A stretch of DNA of 64,000 nucleotides from Enterobacter kobei (GCF_001729765.1 NZ_CP017181.1:1674001-1738000), one strand, 5' to 3'. Counted from the first letter of the stretch, positions 16,322 to 26,372 are shown. Made by a program: numbers and translations. Notes: generated by a model not told the origin, from the sequence alone.

Positions 16322-16373
16322 AAATCACATTCAAAGAATCTTTTGTTTCATGTTAACGTTACGGGGAAGCACC

Positions 16374-17156
16374 ATGAAAAAACTGTTGATTGCACTCGCC
16401 GGGGCCGCATGCCTCTTCACACAACTGCCTGCAAAGGCTGACCAGCTTCAGGATATCGAGAAGCGCGGCACCCTCCGCATTGCCGTGCCGCAGGACTTCC
16501 CGCCGTTTGGCTCGGTGGGGACCGACCTGCAGCCGCAGGGCTACGACATTGACATGGCACGCTATCTGGCGAAACAGATGAAGCTCAAGCTGCAGCTCGT
16601 GCCGGTGACCAGCGCCAACCGTGTGCCGTATCTGCAAACCGATAAGGTGGATCTGGTCATCTCCAGCCTCGGGAAAAACCCGGAGCGCGAGAAGGTGATT
16701 GATTTTAGCCGCGCCTACGCGCCGTTCTTCCTTGGCGTGTTTGGCCCGAAAGGGGCCGAGCTGAAAGATGCCGCCGGGCTGAGCGGAAAAACTATCGGCG
16801 TGACGCGCGGGGCGGTGGAGGACATGGTACTCACCAGCCTGGCGCCGAAAGATGCCAACGTGAAACGTTACGAAGACAATAACACCACGCTCTCTGCATA
16901 CCTTTCCGGACAGGTGCAGTACGTGGCGACTGGCAACCTCGTGGTGGCGGCGATTTCCCGCCAGAACGCCGATAAGGCCCCGGTGCCGAGCTTTATGCTG
17001 AAAGATTCACCGTGCTTTATCGGCCTGAAGAAAAACGAACCGGCTCTGAAGGCAAAAGTGGATGTGCTGATTGAGCAGGGCATTAAGGACGGCACGCTGA
17101 ACGGTCTGTCTGAGCAATGGCTGAAGGCCCCACTGCCGGCAAACCTTGGCGCCTGA
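16374..17156 (+). CDS. hpxF: HpxF: periplasmic substrate-binding protein of ABC importer
   Basis: 260 residues with a signal peptide (MKKLLIALAGAACLF..., likely cleaved after PAKA). The mature part is a family-3 solute-binding protein (GTLRIAVPQDFPPFGSVG, GYDIDMARYLAK, DLVISSLGKNPEREK). In K. pneumoniae hpxFGHI form an importer beside the allantoate genes, so allantoate or a related ureido compound is the likely ligand. ATG 16374 with GGGGA upstream is chosen over an in-frame upstream ATG because of the signal peptide. Confidence 0.82.
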   Translation: MKKLLIALAGAACLFTQLPAKADQLQDIEKRGTLRIAVPQDFPPFGSVGTDLQPQGYDIDMARYLAKQMKLKLQLVPVTSANRVPYLQTDKVDLVISSLGKNPEREKVIDFSRAYAPFFLGVFGPKGAELKDAAGLSGKTIGVTRGAVEDMVLTSLAPKDANVKRYEDNNTTLSAYLSGQVQYVATGNLVVAAISRQNADKAPVPSFMLKDSPCFIGLKKNEPALKAKVDVLIEQGIKDGTLNGLSEQWLKAPLPANLGA

Positions 17157-17160
17157 GCCG

Positions 17161-17826
17161 ATGACTGAGCAACTTCATTTCTCTGAACTGTGGCCGCACT
17201 GGCCGGCGCTGCTGGCGGGATTGTGGGTCACCATCCAACTGACGGTGATGGCGACCGTCGGCGGGCTGGCGATAGGGATTTTCGGGGCGGCGATCCGCAG
17301 CGGACGCCCAACGTGGTACAGCCGGATCTGGGGCGGTTACGTGGAGATTATCCGCAACACGCCGTTTGTGGTGCAGCTATTTTTCATCGTCTTCGGCCTG
17401 CCGAATCTGGGCCTGAAGATGACGGCGGGGGAAGCGGCGCTGCTGGCGATGGTGGTGAACCTTGGCGCCTATAGCACTGAGATTATCCGCGCGGGCATTC
17501 AGGTAACGCCGAGAGGGCAGTGGGAGGCCGGACGCGTGCTGGGGCTGACCCGCCTGCAGACCTTTATTCGCGTGGTGCTGCCGCCCGCGCTGCAACGTAT
17601 TTATCCGGCACTGGTGAGCCAGTGCATCATCGTGATGCTCGGCTCGTCGGTGGTGTCGCAGGTCTCGTATGAAGAGCTGACCTTTGCCGCCAACCTGATC
17701 CAGTCCAGAACGTTTTTGAGCTTTGAGGTCTATCTGGTGACAACCGGTATTTACTTAGCGCTGTCGATTACCCTGCGCCAGCTGATGATGGCGGCAGGAC
17801 GCAAATGGCTGGGGGTGCAGGCATGA
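17161..17826 (+). CDS. hpxG: HpxG: ABC importer permease
   Basis: 221 residues, a polar amino-acid type (HisMQ) permease with about five membrane helices. It has the EAA loop ATPase-contact region (PRGQWEAGRVLGLTRLQTF). It starts four bases after the hpxF stop; its stop overlaps the hpxH start. Confidence 0.82.
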   Translation: MTEQLHFSELWPHWPALLAGLWVTIQLTVMATVGGLAIGIFGAAIRSGRPTWYSRIWGGYVEIIRNTPFVVQLFFIVFGLPNLGLKMTAGEAALLAMVVNLGAYSTEIIRAGIQVTPRGQWEAGRVLGLTRLQTFIRVVLPPALQRIYPALVSQCIIVMLGSSVVSQVSYEELTFAANLIQSRTFLSFEVYLVTTGIYLALSITLRQLMMAAGRKWLGVQA

Positions 17827-18482
17827 TGACCACCTTTACCGACTGGGACATTATTCGCAACCTGCTGCTGGCCGGACGCTGGACGGTGCTGCTGTCGCTG
17901 GTGGCGTTTGTCGGCGGGGCGGTGGTAACGCTGCCGCTCCTGCTGCTGCGCCTGACGGGCGGGCGCACGGTGAAGCGCATTATCCGCGGCTATATCGAGC
18001 TGTTTCAGGGCACCCCGCTGCTGATGCAGCTGTTCCTGGCCTTCTTCGGCGTGGCGCTGTTCGGCATCGACGTTTCGCCGTGGACCGCCGCCTCGCTGGC
18101 GTTAACCTTTTACACCAGCGCATTTCTGCTCGATATCTGGTACGGCAGCATTCGCGCCCTGCCGAAGGGGCAGTGGGAAGCCTCGCGCTGCCTGGGCCTG
18201 ACCTTCGGCCAGACCCTGTTTCGCGTGGTCGCTCCGCAGGCATTGCGCATCGGCATCGCCCCGACGGTCGGCTTTGCCGTACAGGTGATCAAAGGTACCG
18301 CACTGGCGTCGATTATCGGCTTTATCGAGCTGACCAAGGCTGGGACCATGCTGACCAACGTGACCTATCAGCCGTTCAAAGTCTTTGCGCTGGTGGCGCT
18401 GGGCTACTTCATTCTGTGTTATCCGCTGTCGCGCTACAGCCGCTATCTGGAGACGAAATTCAATGCCTCTCATCACCATTAA
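17823..18482 (+). CDS. hpxH: HpxH: second ABC importer permease
   Basis: 219 residues, paralogous to HpxG, with the EAA-type loop PKGQWEASRCLGLTFGQTL. The two permeases would form a heterodimeric channel. The start ATG overlaps the hpxG TGA, and its 3' end overlaps hpxI by 20 bases. Confidence 0.82.
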   Translation: MMTTFTDWDIIRNLLLAGRWTVLLSLVAFVGGAVVTLPLLLLRLTGGRTVKRIIRGYIELFQGTPLLMQLFLAFFGVALFGIDVSPWTAASLALTFYTSAFLLDIWYGSIRALPKGQWEASRCLGLTFGQTLFRVVAPQALRIGIAPTVGFAVQVIKGTALASIIGFIELTKAGTMLTNVTYQPFKVFALVALGYFILCYPLSRYSRYLETKFNASHHH

Positions 18483-19200
18483 TCAGGTGCAGAAGTACTA
18501 CGGTAATAACCACGTGCTCAAGGGCGTCGATCTGGATATCGACATGGGCCAGGTGATCTCCATTATCGGGCGCAGCGGATCGGGAAAAAGCACGCTGCTG
18601 CGCTGTATCAACGGCCTGGAAGGCTATCAGGACGGCAGCATTAAGCTCGGTGGCATGACGATTACCGACCGGGATTCCCAGGCGCGTGAAATCAGCCGCT
18701 CGGTGGGGATGGTGTTCCAGAGCTTCAACCTGTTCCCGCACATGACGGCGCTGGAAAACGTCATGCTCGCCCCGCGTCGGGTGCTGAAGAAAAGTGCTGC
18801 CGAATGCCGGGAGCTGGCGCAGCGCATGCTGGAGAAAGTGGGCTTAGGCGATCGTCTGGATTACTACCCGTCGAGCCTCTCCGGCGGCCAGCAGCAGCGC
18901 GTGGCGATTGCCCGCGCGCTGGCGATGTCGCCTAAAGTTTTACTCTGTGACGAGATCACCTCCGCGCTTGACCCGGAGCTGGTGGGCGAAGTGCTCAAGG
19001 TACTGGAGCAGCTGGCCGCCGAGGGGATGACCCTGATTCTCGTGACGCACGAAATGAATTTTGCCCGCGAAGTGGGCGACCGCGTGGTGTTTATGCACCA
19101 GGGGAAAGTCTGGGAGCAGGGCGACAGCAAAACGCTGTTCGCCAACCCGCAGACCACGGAACTGAAGCAGTTCATCTCCTCCGTGCGCGGCCTCAACTGA
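18463..19200 (+). CDS. hpxI: HpxI: ABC importer ATPase
   Basis: 245 residues with Walker A GRSGSGKST (about 36-44), Q-loop VFQSFNLFPH, signature LSGGQQQR, Walker B VLLCDEITSALDPE and H-loop LVTHEM: a complete polar amino-acid type ATPase. ATG 18463 gives the normal family length; the frame is open further upstream inside hpxH. Confidence 0.87.
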   Translation: MPLITINQVQKYYGNNHVLKGVDLDIDMGQVISIIGRSGSGKSTLLRCINGLEGYQDGSIKLGGMTITDRDSQAREISRSVGMVFQSFNLFPHMTALENVMLAPRRVLKKSAAECRELAQRMLEKVGLGDRLDYYPSSLSGGQQQRVAIARALAMSPKVLLCDEITSALDPELVGEVLKVLEQLAAEGMTLILVTHEMNFAREVGDRVVFMHQGKVWEQGDSKTLFANPQTTELKQFISSVRGLN

Positions 19201-19213
19201 TAAGGACTGACTC

Positions 19214-20455
19214 ATGGATATTGCACATTTTCCGCAAATTAACCCGCCGCAACGTCTGCTGATGGGGCCGGGGCCGATCAACGCCGACCCGCGCGTGCTG
19301 CGCGCTATGTCGAGCCAGCTGATTGGCCAGTACGATCCGGCCATGACCCACTACATGAACGAGGTGATGGCGCTCTATCGCGGCGTATTCCGCACTGAAA
19401 ATCGCTGGACGATGCTGGTCGACGGTACCTCCCGGGCGGGGATTGAAGCGATACTGGTTTCCGCCATTCGCCCGGGGGATAAAGTGCTGGTTCCGGTCTT
19501 TGGCCGCTTTGGTCACCTGCTGTGCGAAATTGCCCGCCGCTGTCGGGCGGAGGTACATACCATCGAGGTGCCGTGGGGCGAGGTGTTCACCCCGGACCAG
19601 GTGGAGGATGCAATTAAGCGTATTCGTCCTCGCCTGCTGCTCACCGTACAGGGCGACACCTCCACCACCATGCTGCAGCCGCTCGCGGAGCTTGGCGCTA
19701 TCTGCCGCCGCTACGACGTGCTGTTTTACACCGACGCCACCGCGTCGCTCGGCGGCAACGCGCTGGAGACCGACGCCTGGGGGCTGGATGCCGTTTCGGC
19801 CGGGATGCAGAAGTGTCTCGGTGGGCCATCGGGTACTTCGCCAGTCACCCTGAGTACGCGGATGGAGGAGGCGATCCGCCGCCGCAAGTGCGTTGAGGCG
19901 GGCATTCGCACCGACGCCCACCGCGACGGCGACGAGGAGATGATCTACTCCAACTACTTCGATCTTGGCATGGTGATGGACTACTGGGGGCCGGAACGGC
20001 TGAATCACCATACCGAAGCCACCACCGCGCTGTTTGGTGCCCGCGAATGCGCGCGGCTGATCCTGCAGGAAGGGCTGGATAACGGCATTGCCCGCCACAA
20101 GCTGCACGGCGATGCGCTCCTGAAGGGCATTCAGGCGATGGGGCTGGAGACCTTCGGCGACCTGAAGCACAAGATGAATAACGTGCTGGGCGTGGTGATT
20201 CCACAGGGCGTCAACGGCGACGAGGTGCGTAAGCTGATGCTGGAGGATTTCGGGATTGAAATCGGCACCTCGTTTGGCCCGCTGCACGGTAAAGTGTGGC
20301 GCATTGGCACCATGGGTTATAACGCGCGTAAGGATTGCGTGATGACAACCCTGAGCGCGCTGGAGTCGGTGCTGAACTACCTGAAATTCACCACCACGCA
20401 GGGGGCCGCCATGCAGGCCGCGTGGGACCACTATCGCCGCGAGACGCCGCAATGA
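19214..20455 (+). CDS. hpxJ: HpxJ: ureidoglycine aminotransferase (class V PLP)
   Basis: 413 residues of the class V alanine-glyoxylate aminotransferase type. The PLP lysine is K200 in GMQKCLGGPSG, and the Asp that contacts the ring is in DATASLGG. K. pneumoniae HpxJ transfers the amino group of (S)-ureidoglycine to a keto acid, giving oxalurate. It starts 13 bases after hpxI; its TGA overlaps the hpxK ATG. Confidence 0.9.
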   Translation: MDIAHFPQINPPQRLLMGPGPINADPRVLRAMSSQLIGQYDPAMTHYMNEVMALYRGVFRTENRWTMLVDGTSRAGIEAILVSAIRPGDKVLVPVFGRFGHLLCEIARRCRAEVHTIEVPWGEVFTPDQVEDAIKRIRPRLLLTVQGDTSTTMLQPLAELGAICRRYDVLFYTDATASLGGNALETDAWGLDAVSAGMQKCLGGPSGTSPVTLSTRMEEAIRRRKCVEAGIRTDAHRDGDEEMIYSNYFDLGMVMDYWGPERLNHHTEATTALFGARECARLILQEGLDNGIARHKLHGDALLKGIQAMGLETFGDLKHKMNNVLGVVIPQGVNGDEVRKLMLEDFGIEIGTSFGPLHGKVWRIGTMGYNARKDCVMTTLSALESVLNYLKFTTTQGAAMQAAWDHYRRETPQ

Positions 20456-21714
20456 GCCCGGCGGCAGAACGGGTGATGGCGCGCGCCGATGCGCTGGCCG
20501 CCATCAGCGAAACGCCGGATGCGCTGACCCGGGTCTACCTCTCGGCGCAGCATCTGCAGGCCAACCAGCTGGTCGGGCAGTGGATGAGCCAGGCGGGGAT
20601 GACCGTCTGGCAGGACAGCGTGGGCAATATCTGTGGACGCTATGAAGGTGCTCAGGAAGGGGCGCAGGCGGTGCTGCTCGGTTCGCATCTGGATACCGTG
20701 CGCAATGCGGGGCGCTACGACGGTATGCTCGGGGTGCTCACCGCGATTGAAGTGGTGGACAGCCTGCACCAGCAGGGCCTGCACCTGGCGCAGGCCATTG
20801 AGATTGTCGGTTTTTGCGATGAAGAGGGCACCCGTTTCGGCATTACGCTGTTAGGCAGCCGGGGGCTGACGGGCACCTGGTCGCAGGACTGGCTGGAAAA
20901 AACCGACGCCAGCGGCATCAGCGTGGCGCAGGCAATGGTGCAGGTGGGGCTCGATCCCGGCCGCGTGTCGCATGCCGCACGCCGTCCCGAGGATTTCAGC
21001 GCCTACCTGGAGCTGCACATTGAACAGGGGCCGTGCCTTGAGCAGGACGGTCTCGCGCTCGGCGTGGTGGAAGCCATCAACGGCGCGCGTCGCCTGAATT
21101 GCCGTTTCACCGGCGAAGCCGGGCACGCGGGAACCGTGCCGATGAACCATCGTAAGGACGCGCTGGCCGCCGCTGCCGAATGGATGGTTCTCATCGAAAA
21201 TACCACCCGGCAGCAGGGCGGTAATCGGGTGGCGACGGTCGGGGAGCTGCGCTGCCTGCCCGGTGCGGTAAACGTGATCCCCGGTGAGGTGCATCTCTCG
21301 CTGGATATCCGCGGTCCGCAGGATGCGCCGCTGGATCGATTGCTGGCCGAATTGCTGGAAAATGCGCAGGCAATCGCGTCGCGACGCGGACTGCAGTTCA
21401 GCGCCGAGGAGTTTTACCGCATCGCCGCCACGCCGTGCGATATCCACCTGCAAAACGTGTTAGGGGAGGCCGTCGAATCGGTGCAGGGGCGTTCACTGTC
21501 GCTGCCCAGCGGCGCGGGCCATGATGCGATTGCCATCGCGGAACGCTGGCCGGTAGGGATGCTGTTTGTGCGCTGCAAGGGGGGCGTCAGCCACCACCCG
21601 GCAGAGTCGGTGATGGCTGAGGATGTCGCGCTGGCGATTGAGGCGTTTTCGCGAGCGGTGATCCAGCTGGCGGACCGTGTTACTCCAGCCCCAGCGTATA
21701 TTGCGCGATCTTGA
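20452..21714 (+). CDS. hpxK: HpxK: allantoate amidohydrolase (M20/M28 family)
   Basis: 420 residues of the allantoate amidohydrolase/N-carbamoyl-L-amino-acid hydrolase family. Dimetal ligands lie in GSHLDTVRNAGRYDG (about 80-95), CDEEGTRFG and LHIEQGP; GEAGHAGTVPM marks the dimerisation domain and SGAGHDA the final ligand. It removes ammonia and CO2 from allantoate to give ureidoglycine for HpxJ. ATG 20452 within hpxJ's end is chosen because homology begins there. Its 3' end overlaps the convergent mgtE-like gene by 35 bases. Confidence 0.9.
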   Translation: MSPAAERVMARADALAAISETPDALTRVYLSAQHLQANQLVGQWMSQAGMTVWQDSVGNICGRYEGAQEGAQAVLLGSHLDTVRNAGRYDGMLGVLTAIEVVDSLHQQGLHLAQAIEIVGFCDEEGTRFGITLLGSRGLTGTWSQDWLEKTDASGISVAQAMVQVGLDPGRVSHAARRPEDFSAYLELHIEQGPCLEQDGLALGVVEAINGARRLNCRFTGEAGHAGTVPMNHRKDALAAAAEWMVLIENTTRQQGGNRVATVGELRCLPGAVNVIPGEVHLSLDIRGPQDAPLDRLLAELLENAQAIASRRGLQFSAEEFYRIAATPCDIHLQNVLGEAVESVQGRSLSLPSGAGHDAIAIAERWPVGMLFVRCKGGVSHHPAESVMAEDVALAIEAFSRAVIQLADRVTPAPAYIARS

Positions 21715-22681
21715 AGTAGATAATCAGCCCGGTACCGTCGATAAGCGTCGCGATAAACGGCGCGGAGACGACCGCCGGGTCAATGCCGCAGCGTTTGAGC
21801 ACCATCGGAATCACGGACGATACAATCGCGCTCCACAGCGTTATGCACACCAGCGTCAGGCTGACGATAAGCGTGATTTCCAGCCCAATCCCCATCATCC
21901 ACGCGCGGATACACCCGGCAATCCCGAGCGTCACGGCAATCATCAGCGAGGTGGTCATCTCTTTTCGCAGCACGCGCCCGACGTCGCGAAGATGCACCTC
22001 TCCCAGCGCCATGGCGCGCACCAGCGTGGAGGTGATCTGCGTTCCGCTGTTGCCGCCCGTGCCGATCAGCAGCGGAATAAAGAACGCCAGCGCAATGGCG
22101 GACTCCAGCGCCTCTTCGAAGTGCTGGATCACCGAACTGGTATAGGCTTCTGCGACAAACAGCAGCAGGAGCCAGACGGAGCGTTTCTTCCACAGGCTGA
22201 AGGCGCTGGTTTCCAGATAGGGCTTCTCCAGCGGCAGCGTCGCCCCCTGAAGCTGAGCGTCTTCGGTGACGTCATCTTCCAGCAGATGGGCGATTTCGCG
22301 CTCGGTCAGGCAGCCGACGAGCTTGCCGTGGGTGACCACCGGCACCACGTCCGCGCCGCCGTGCGCCAGCTGGCCGGCAACATCGGCACGTTCATCCTCC
22401 GGTTTGACCTGTAAAAACTGCGAGATCATCAGCGATTTCACCGGCTGTAGCGTATCGGCGGTTTGCAGCAATTTACGCACCGCAATCATGCCCGCCAGGC
22501 GGCCATTGTCTTCAATAAAAATATGCGATGGAATATCGTCGTCTTTTAATTTTGCGAAGAATTGCTCGCGCGCCAGCGCCACGCATAATGCAATATCAAG
22601 GACGATAAAATCGGTATTCATATATTGCGCGATGGCGCTGTCATTGAATGCCGGGTTTTGATTGTGAATAGCGTAAGACAT
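21680..22681 (-). CDS. MgtE-family Mg2+ transporter, short form
   Basis: 333 residues: a paired CBS domain region (about 20-140, HIFIEDNGRLAGMIAVRKL and VVPVVTHGKLVGCLTERE) and a C-terminal five-helix MgtE channel domain (ALAFFIPLLIGTGGNSGTQ is the signature; SAPFIATLIDGTGLIIYF ends it). The N-terminal MgtE_N helical domain of classical MgtE (about 450 residues) is missing. ATG 22681 with AAGGGAA is preferred; the longer frame runs into the M-box leader. The M-box upstream supports Mg2+ import. Confidence 0.85.
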   Translation of the reverse strand: MSYAIHNQNPAFNDSAIAQYMNTDFIVLDIALCVALAREQFFAKLKDDDIPSHIFIEDNGRLAGMIAVRKLLQTADTLQPVKSLMISQFLQVKPEDERADVAGQLAHGGADVVPVVTHGKLVGCLTEREIAHLLEDDVTEDAQLQGATLPLEKPYLETSAFSLWKKRSVWLLLLFVAEAYTSSVIQHFEEALESAIALAFFIPLLIGTGGNSGTQITSTLVRAMALGEVHLRDVGRVLRKEMTTSLMIAVTLGIAGCIRAWMMGIGLEITLIVSLTLVCITLWSAIVSSVIPMVLKRCGIDPAVVSAPFIATLIDGTGLIIYFKIAQYTLGLE

Positions 22682-22748
22682 AGTGAATTCCCTTTGAATA
22701 AAAATATCTCTCAGGGGCGAGCAAGACAGGGCATGTCGAAGAGGAGAT

Positions 22749-22923
22749 CCCCACGTCCTGGGTTCAGCACTGTACACCGTATCCCGCAAGGGAAGTTATA
22801 CTGACAAAGCCTTGATTCGACAGTGCCTGTTTTACCCTGTGTTGGTTCTCTCGAACCCACCAGAGCGATAACGTGTATTTGTACAGGAGCCTCGCCATAA
22901 CGAGATCGTTGTAAAACGTGAGG
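22749..22923 (-). ncRNA. M-box (ykoK-type) Mg2+ riboswitch
   Basis: Read on the minus strand, the leader of the mgtE-like gene carries M-box hallmarks in order: GGCGAGGCTCCTGTACAAA (rc of about 22879-22897), then ACAGGGTAAAACAGG (rc of about 22826-22840), and near the 3' end TACAGTGCTGAACC. The ends pair as an 8-bp P1 helix, CCTCACGT (22916-22923) with ACGTGGGG (22749-22756). Length (about 175 nt) and order match the family. It lies 67 bases upstream of the start codon. High Mg2+ would be expected to turn expression down; I could not identify a convincing terminator in the expression platform. Confidence 0.85.
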
Positions 22924-23010
22924 GATAATACGCATATTTAATTTTACCGCTCAGGATTTTAAATAATGTTTAAGAACGGTTTAGAAGAATTTTATTAATA
23001 CGATGTTGAG

Positions 23011-23027
23011 GGTTTATTTAAGGTTAT
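23011..23027 (+). promoter_or_regulatory. PhoP-box-like direct repeat
   Basis: GGTTTA-N5-GGTTAT matches the PhoP box (G/T)GTTTA-N5-(G/T)GTTTA with one transposed pair, 43 bases upstream of the DedA-family gene. The rest of 22924-23069 is AT-rich and holds no gene. Confidence 0.35.
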
Positions 23028-23069
23028 TCATTTTAAATAAAAGATTAAATCATCACGAGGATGGGGTAA

Positions 23070-23570
23070 ATGGCGTGGTTTGATCATCTGCTTACTCATT
23101 TTGCGCTCTATCCGGCACATCTGTTTGCGTTGTTATTCGTGATGGCGCTGGGTAAATCGACGGTACTGATCTCCTCCGTGCTGCCACCCGCCTCGGTGAT
23201 GCTGCTGGCGGGCATCGGCGTCAGCCAGGGGAGCATGCATCCTGGGCTCGCATGGCTTGCCGTGGTAATGGGGGCAACGGTGGGGTCGGTGCTAAATTAC
23301 CATGTTGGCCAGCTGATGGGACACACCCGGCTGGTCACGCGTTTCACGTCTAAGCATGCCGACAGGTTTTTGCGAGTGCAGCATCAGCTGCAAAAGAACG
23401 GTGAAATTGCGCTGTTTACGTCGCGCTTTCTGGCGGTATTGCGTTATATCGTGCCGCTGGCAGCGGGGATGCTCAGGCTAAGCGCCGTGAAGGTCTACGC
23501 CGTCAGCCTGCTTTCTGCCTGCGCGTGGGCGGCGCTGTATGTTGGCATCGTCGCTGGCATCAGCGTCTGA
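23070..23570 (+). CDS. DedA-family membrane protein
   Basis: 166 residues with four or five hydrophobic segments, of the DedA/SNARE-associated family proposed to flip lipid carriers. The conserved FTSRFLAVLRYIVPLAAGM segment (about 112-130) contains the family's Arg and Pro-xx-AG pattern. It is shorter than typical DedA proteins (about 200). GAGGATGGGG precedes the ATG. It is divergent from the M-box/mgtE-like unit and carries no recognised gene name. Confidence 0.75.
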   Translation: MAWFDHLLTHFALYPAHLFALLFVMALGKSTVLISSVLPPASVMLLAGIGVSQGSMHPGLAWLAVVMGATVGSVLNYHVGQLMGHTRLVTRFTSKHADRFLRVQHQLQKNGEIALFTSRFLAVLRYIVPLAAGMLRLSAVKVYAVSLLSACAWAALYVGIVAGISV

Positions 23571-23673
23571 ATCGGCGAGTAAGGTATTCATCAGATTGAG
23601 AAATGCTTCCCGGAAAATTGTCACGAATCTGTCACACTGAATGCGACATTTTAAAACGAGTGAGGAATTAGGG

Positions 23674-24915
23674 ATGAGAAAAGCACTACTCGCGCTGGCA
23701 GTCGCCGGTTCCATTTCAGCAACGTTTGGCGTGCAGGCACAAGAGACGCCGGAAGGGTATCAGCTGGAGCAAGTTTTAATCATGAGTCGCCATAACCTGC
23801 GCGCACCGCTCGCCAACAACGGCAGCGTGCTGGAGCAGTCCACGCCGAAACAGTGGCCAGAGTGGGAGGTACCGGGTGGTCAGCTCACCACTAAAGGCGG
23901 CGTGCTGGAGGTCTATATGGGTCATTACATGCGCGAGTGGCTGGCGCAGCAGGGGATGATAAAGACTGGAGAGTGCCCGCCAGCGGACACCGTTTATGCA
24001 TATGCCAATAGCCTGCAGCGTACCGTTGCGACCGCACAATTCTTCATTACCGGCGCGTTCCCGGGGTGCGATGTGCCTGTGCATCATCAGGAAAAAATGG
24101 GCACGATGGATCCCACCTTTAATCCGGTCATTACCGATAACTCGCCTGAGTTCCGCGAAAAAGCGCTGAAGGCGATGGAGACCGAGCGGCAGAAAATGCA
24201 GCTTTCAGAAAGCTATAAGCTGCTGGAGCAGATGACGAACTACGCCGATTCGCCGTCCTGCAAAGAGAAAAAAGTCTGCTCGCTGGCGGACGCGAAAGAT
24301 ACGTTCAGTGCCGACTATGAAAAAGAGCCAGGCGTGTCCGGTCCGCTGAAAGTGGGTAACTCGCTGGTGGATGCGTTCACGCTGCAATATTACGAAGGTT
24401 TCCCGGCTGACCAGGTGGCCTGGGGTGAGATCAAGACTGACCAGCAGTGGCGTGTGCTGTCGAAGCTGAAAAACGGCTATCAGGACTCGCTGTTTACCTC
24501 CACCGAGGTGGCGCAAAACGTCGCCAAACCCCTGGTGAAATATATTGATAACGCGCTGGTCACCGATCAGGCGAAAGCGCCTAAAATCACCCTTCTGGTG
24601 GGGCATGATTCGAACATTGCGTCGCTGCTGGCCGCGCTGGATTTCAAACCGTATCAACTCCACGATCAGCACGAGCGCACGCCAATTGGCGGCAAAATAG
24701 TCTTCCAGCGCTGGCATGACAAAAACGCTAACCAGGAACTGATGAAAATTGAGTATGTCTACCAGAGCTCAGAGCAGCTGCGAAACGCCAGCGTGCTGTC
24801 GCTGGAATCCCCCGCGCAGCGTGTGACGCTGGAGCTGAAAGGCTGCCCGGTGGATGCTAACGGCTTCTGCCCGGTTGATAAGTTTAATGCGGTGATGAAC
24901 AACGCGGCAAAATAG
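23674..24915 (+). CDS. agp: Agp: periplasmic glucose-1-phosphatase
   Basis: 413 residues, as in E. coli. Signal peptide [13 protein letters not shown]...GVQAQ. Histidine acid phosphatase active site [10 protein letters not shown] (His nucleophile) and the catalytic HD pair in [10 protein letters not shown]. It releases glucose from glucose-1-phosphate in the periplasm and can act as a phytase. An in-frame ATG 33 bases upstream would destroy the signal peptide, so ATG 23674 is used. Confidence 0.95.
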   Translation: MRKALLALAVAGSISATFGVQAQETPEGYQLEQVLIMSRHNLRAPLANNGSVLEQSTPKQWPEWEVPGGQLTTKGGVLEVYMGHYMREWLAQQGMIKTGECPPADTVYAYANSLQRTVATAQFFITGAFPGCDVPVHHQEKMGTMDPTFNPVITDNSPEFREKALKAMETERQKMQLSESYKLLEQMTNYADSPSCKEKKVCSLADAKDTFSADYEKEPGVSGPLKVGNSLVDAFTLQYYEGFPADQVAWGEIKTDQQWRVLSKLKNGYQDSLFTSTEVAQNVAKPLVKYIDNALVTDQAKAPKITLLVGHDSNIASLLAALDFKPYQLHDQHERTPIGGKIVFQRWHDKNANQELMKIEYVYQSSEQLRNASVLSLESPAQRVTLELKGCPVDANGFCPVDKFNAVMNNAAK

Positions 24916-24922
24916 AGGATAC

Positions 24923-24942
24923 CCCCCCGCAAAGGCGGGGGG
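24923..24942. terminator. GC-rich hairpin between convergent agp and yccJ
   Basis: CCCCCCGC-AAAG-GCGGGGGG makes an 8-bp stem just after agp. Neither strand shows a T-run next to it. Confidence 0.55.
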
Positions 24943-24948
24943 AAACGT

Positions 24949-25176
24949 TCAGACGTTTTTACGTTCGATGGTCTGTTCGCCCCAGAAGAGCGAGTCTTTG
25001 TCCGTCTTTTCGAAGGCGCGAACCAGCACTTCGTCGCTACCTTCTTCCCAAATCTGCTCTGCCAGTTTCTCGTCATATTTCGCGACTTCAAAAATGGCTT
25101 CGGCAATCTCCGGAGAGGTATTGCGTAAACTTGCCCATTCACCCACGCGGTGGGCTTTTGATTCCTGAGTTGGCAT
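24949..25176 (-). CDS. yccJ: YccJ family protein
   Basis: 75 residues ([18 protein letters not shown]...), the small acidic protein that lies downstream of wrbA in enterobacteria. No known function and no recognised domain; composition suggests a soluble helical protein. It starts 18 bases after wrbA and is likely cotranscribed. Confidence 0.9.
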   Translation of the reverse strand: MPTQESKAHRVGEWASLRNTSPEIAEAIFEVAKYDEKLAEQIWEEGSDEVLVRAFEKTDKDSLFWGEQTIERKNV

Positions 25177-25194
25177 GCTTGTCCTCCTGTTGAG

Positions 25195-26182
<988 letters not shown>

Positions 26183-26353
26183 ATGGCAAACCATCGTGGT
26201 GGTTCAGGTAATTTCGCTGAAGACCGTGAAAGAGCATCAGAAGCAGGTCGTAAAGGTGGCCAGCATAGCGGGGGCAACTTCAAAAATGACCCTCAGCGCG
26301 CATCAGAGGCTGGCAAGAAAGGGGGTAAAAACAGCCACGGCAGCAATAAGTAA
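26183..26353 (+). CDS. ymdF: KGG repeat stress protein (YmdF/YciG-like)
   Basis: A 56-residue hydrophilic protein with two repeats of the KGG motif: ERASEAGRKGGQHSGGNF and QRASEAGKKGGKNS. These Gly/Lys-rich proteins are general-stress induced and thought to be intrinsically disordered. GGAGG at 26172-26176 fits ATG 26183. The position beside wrbA matches ymdF of E. coli. It is too short for most ORF cut-offs. Confidence 0.87.
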   Translation: MANHRGGSGNFAEDRERASEAGRKGGQHSGGNFKNDPQRASEAGKKGGKNSHGSNK

Positions 26354-26372
26354 CGCGCCAGGCTGAACCCTG

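Noticed and set aside
19193..20452. 419-residue ORF antisense to hpxJ
   Set aside because: It mirrors the hpxJ coding frame almost end to end and has no family features.
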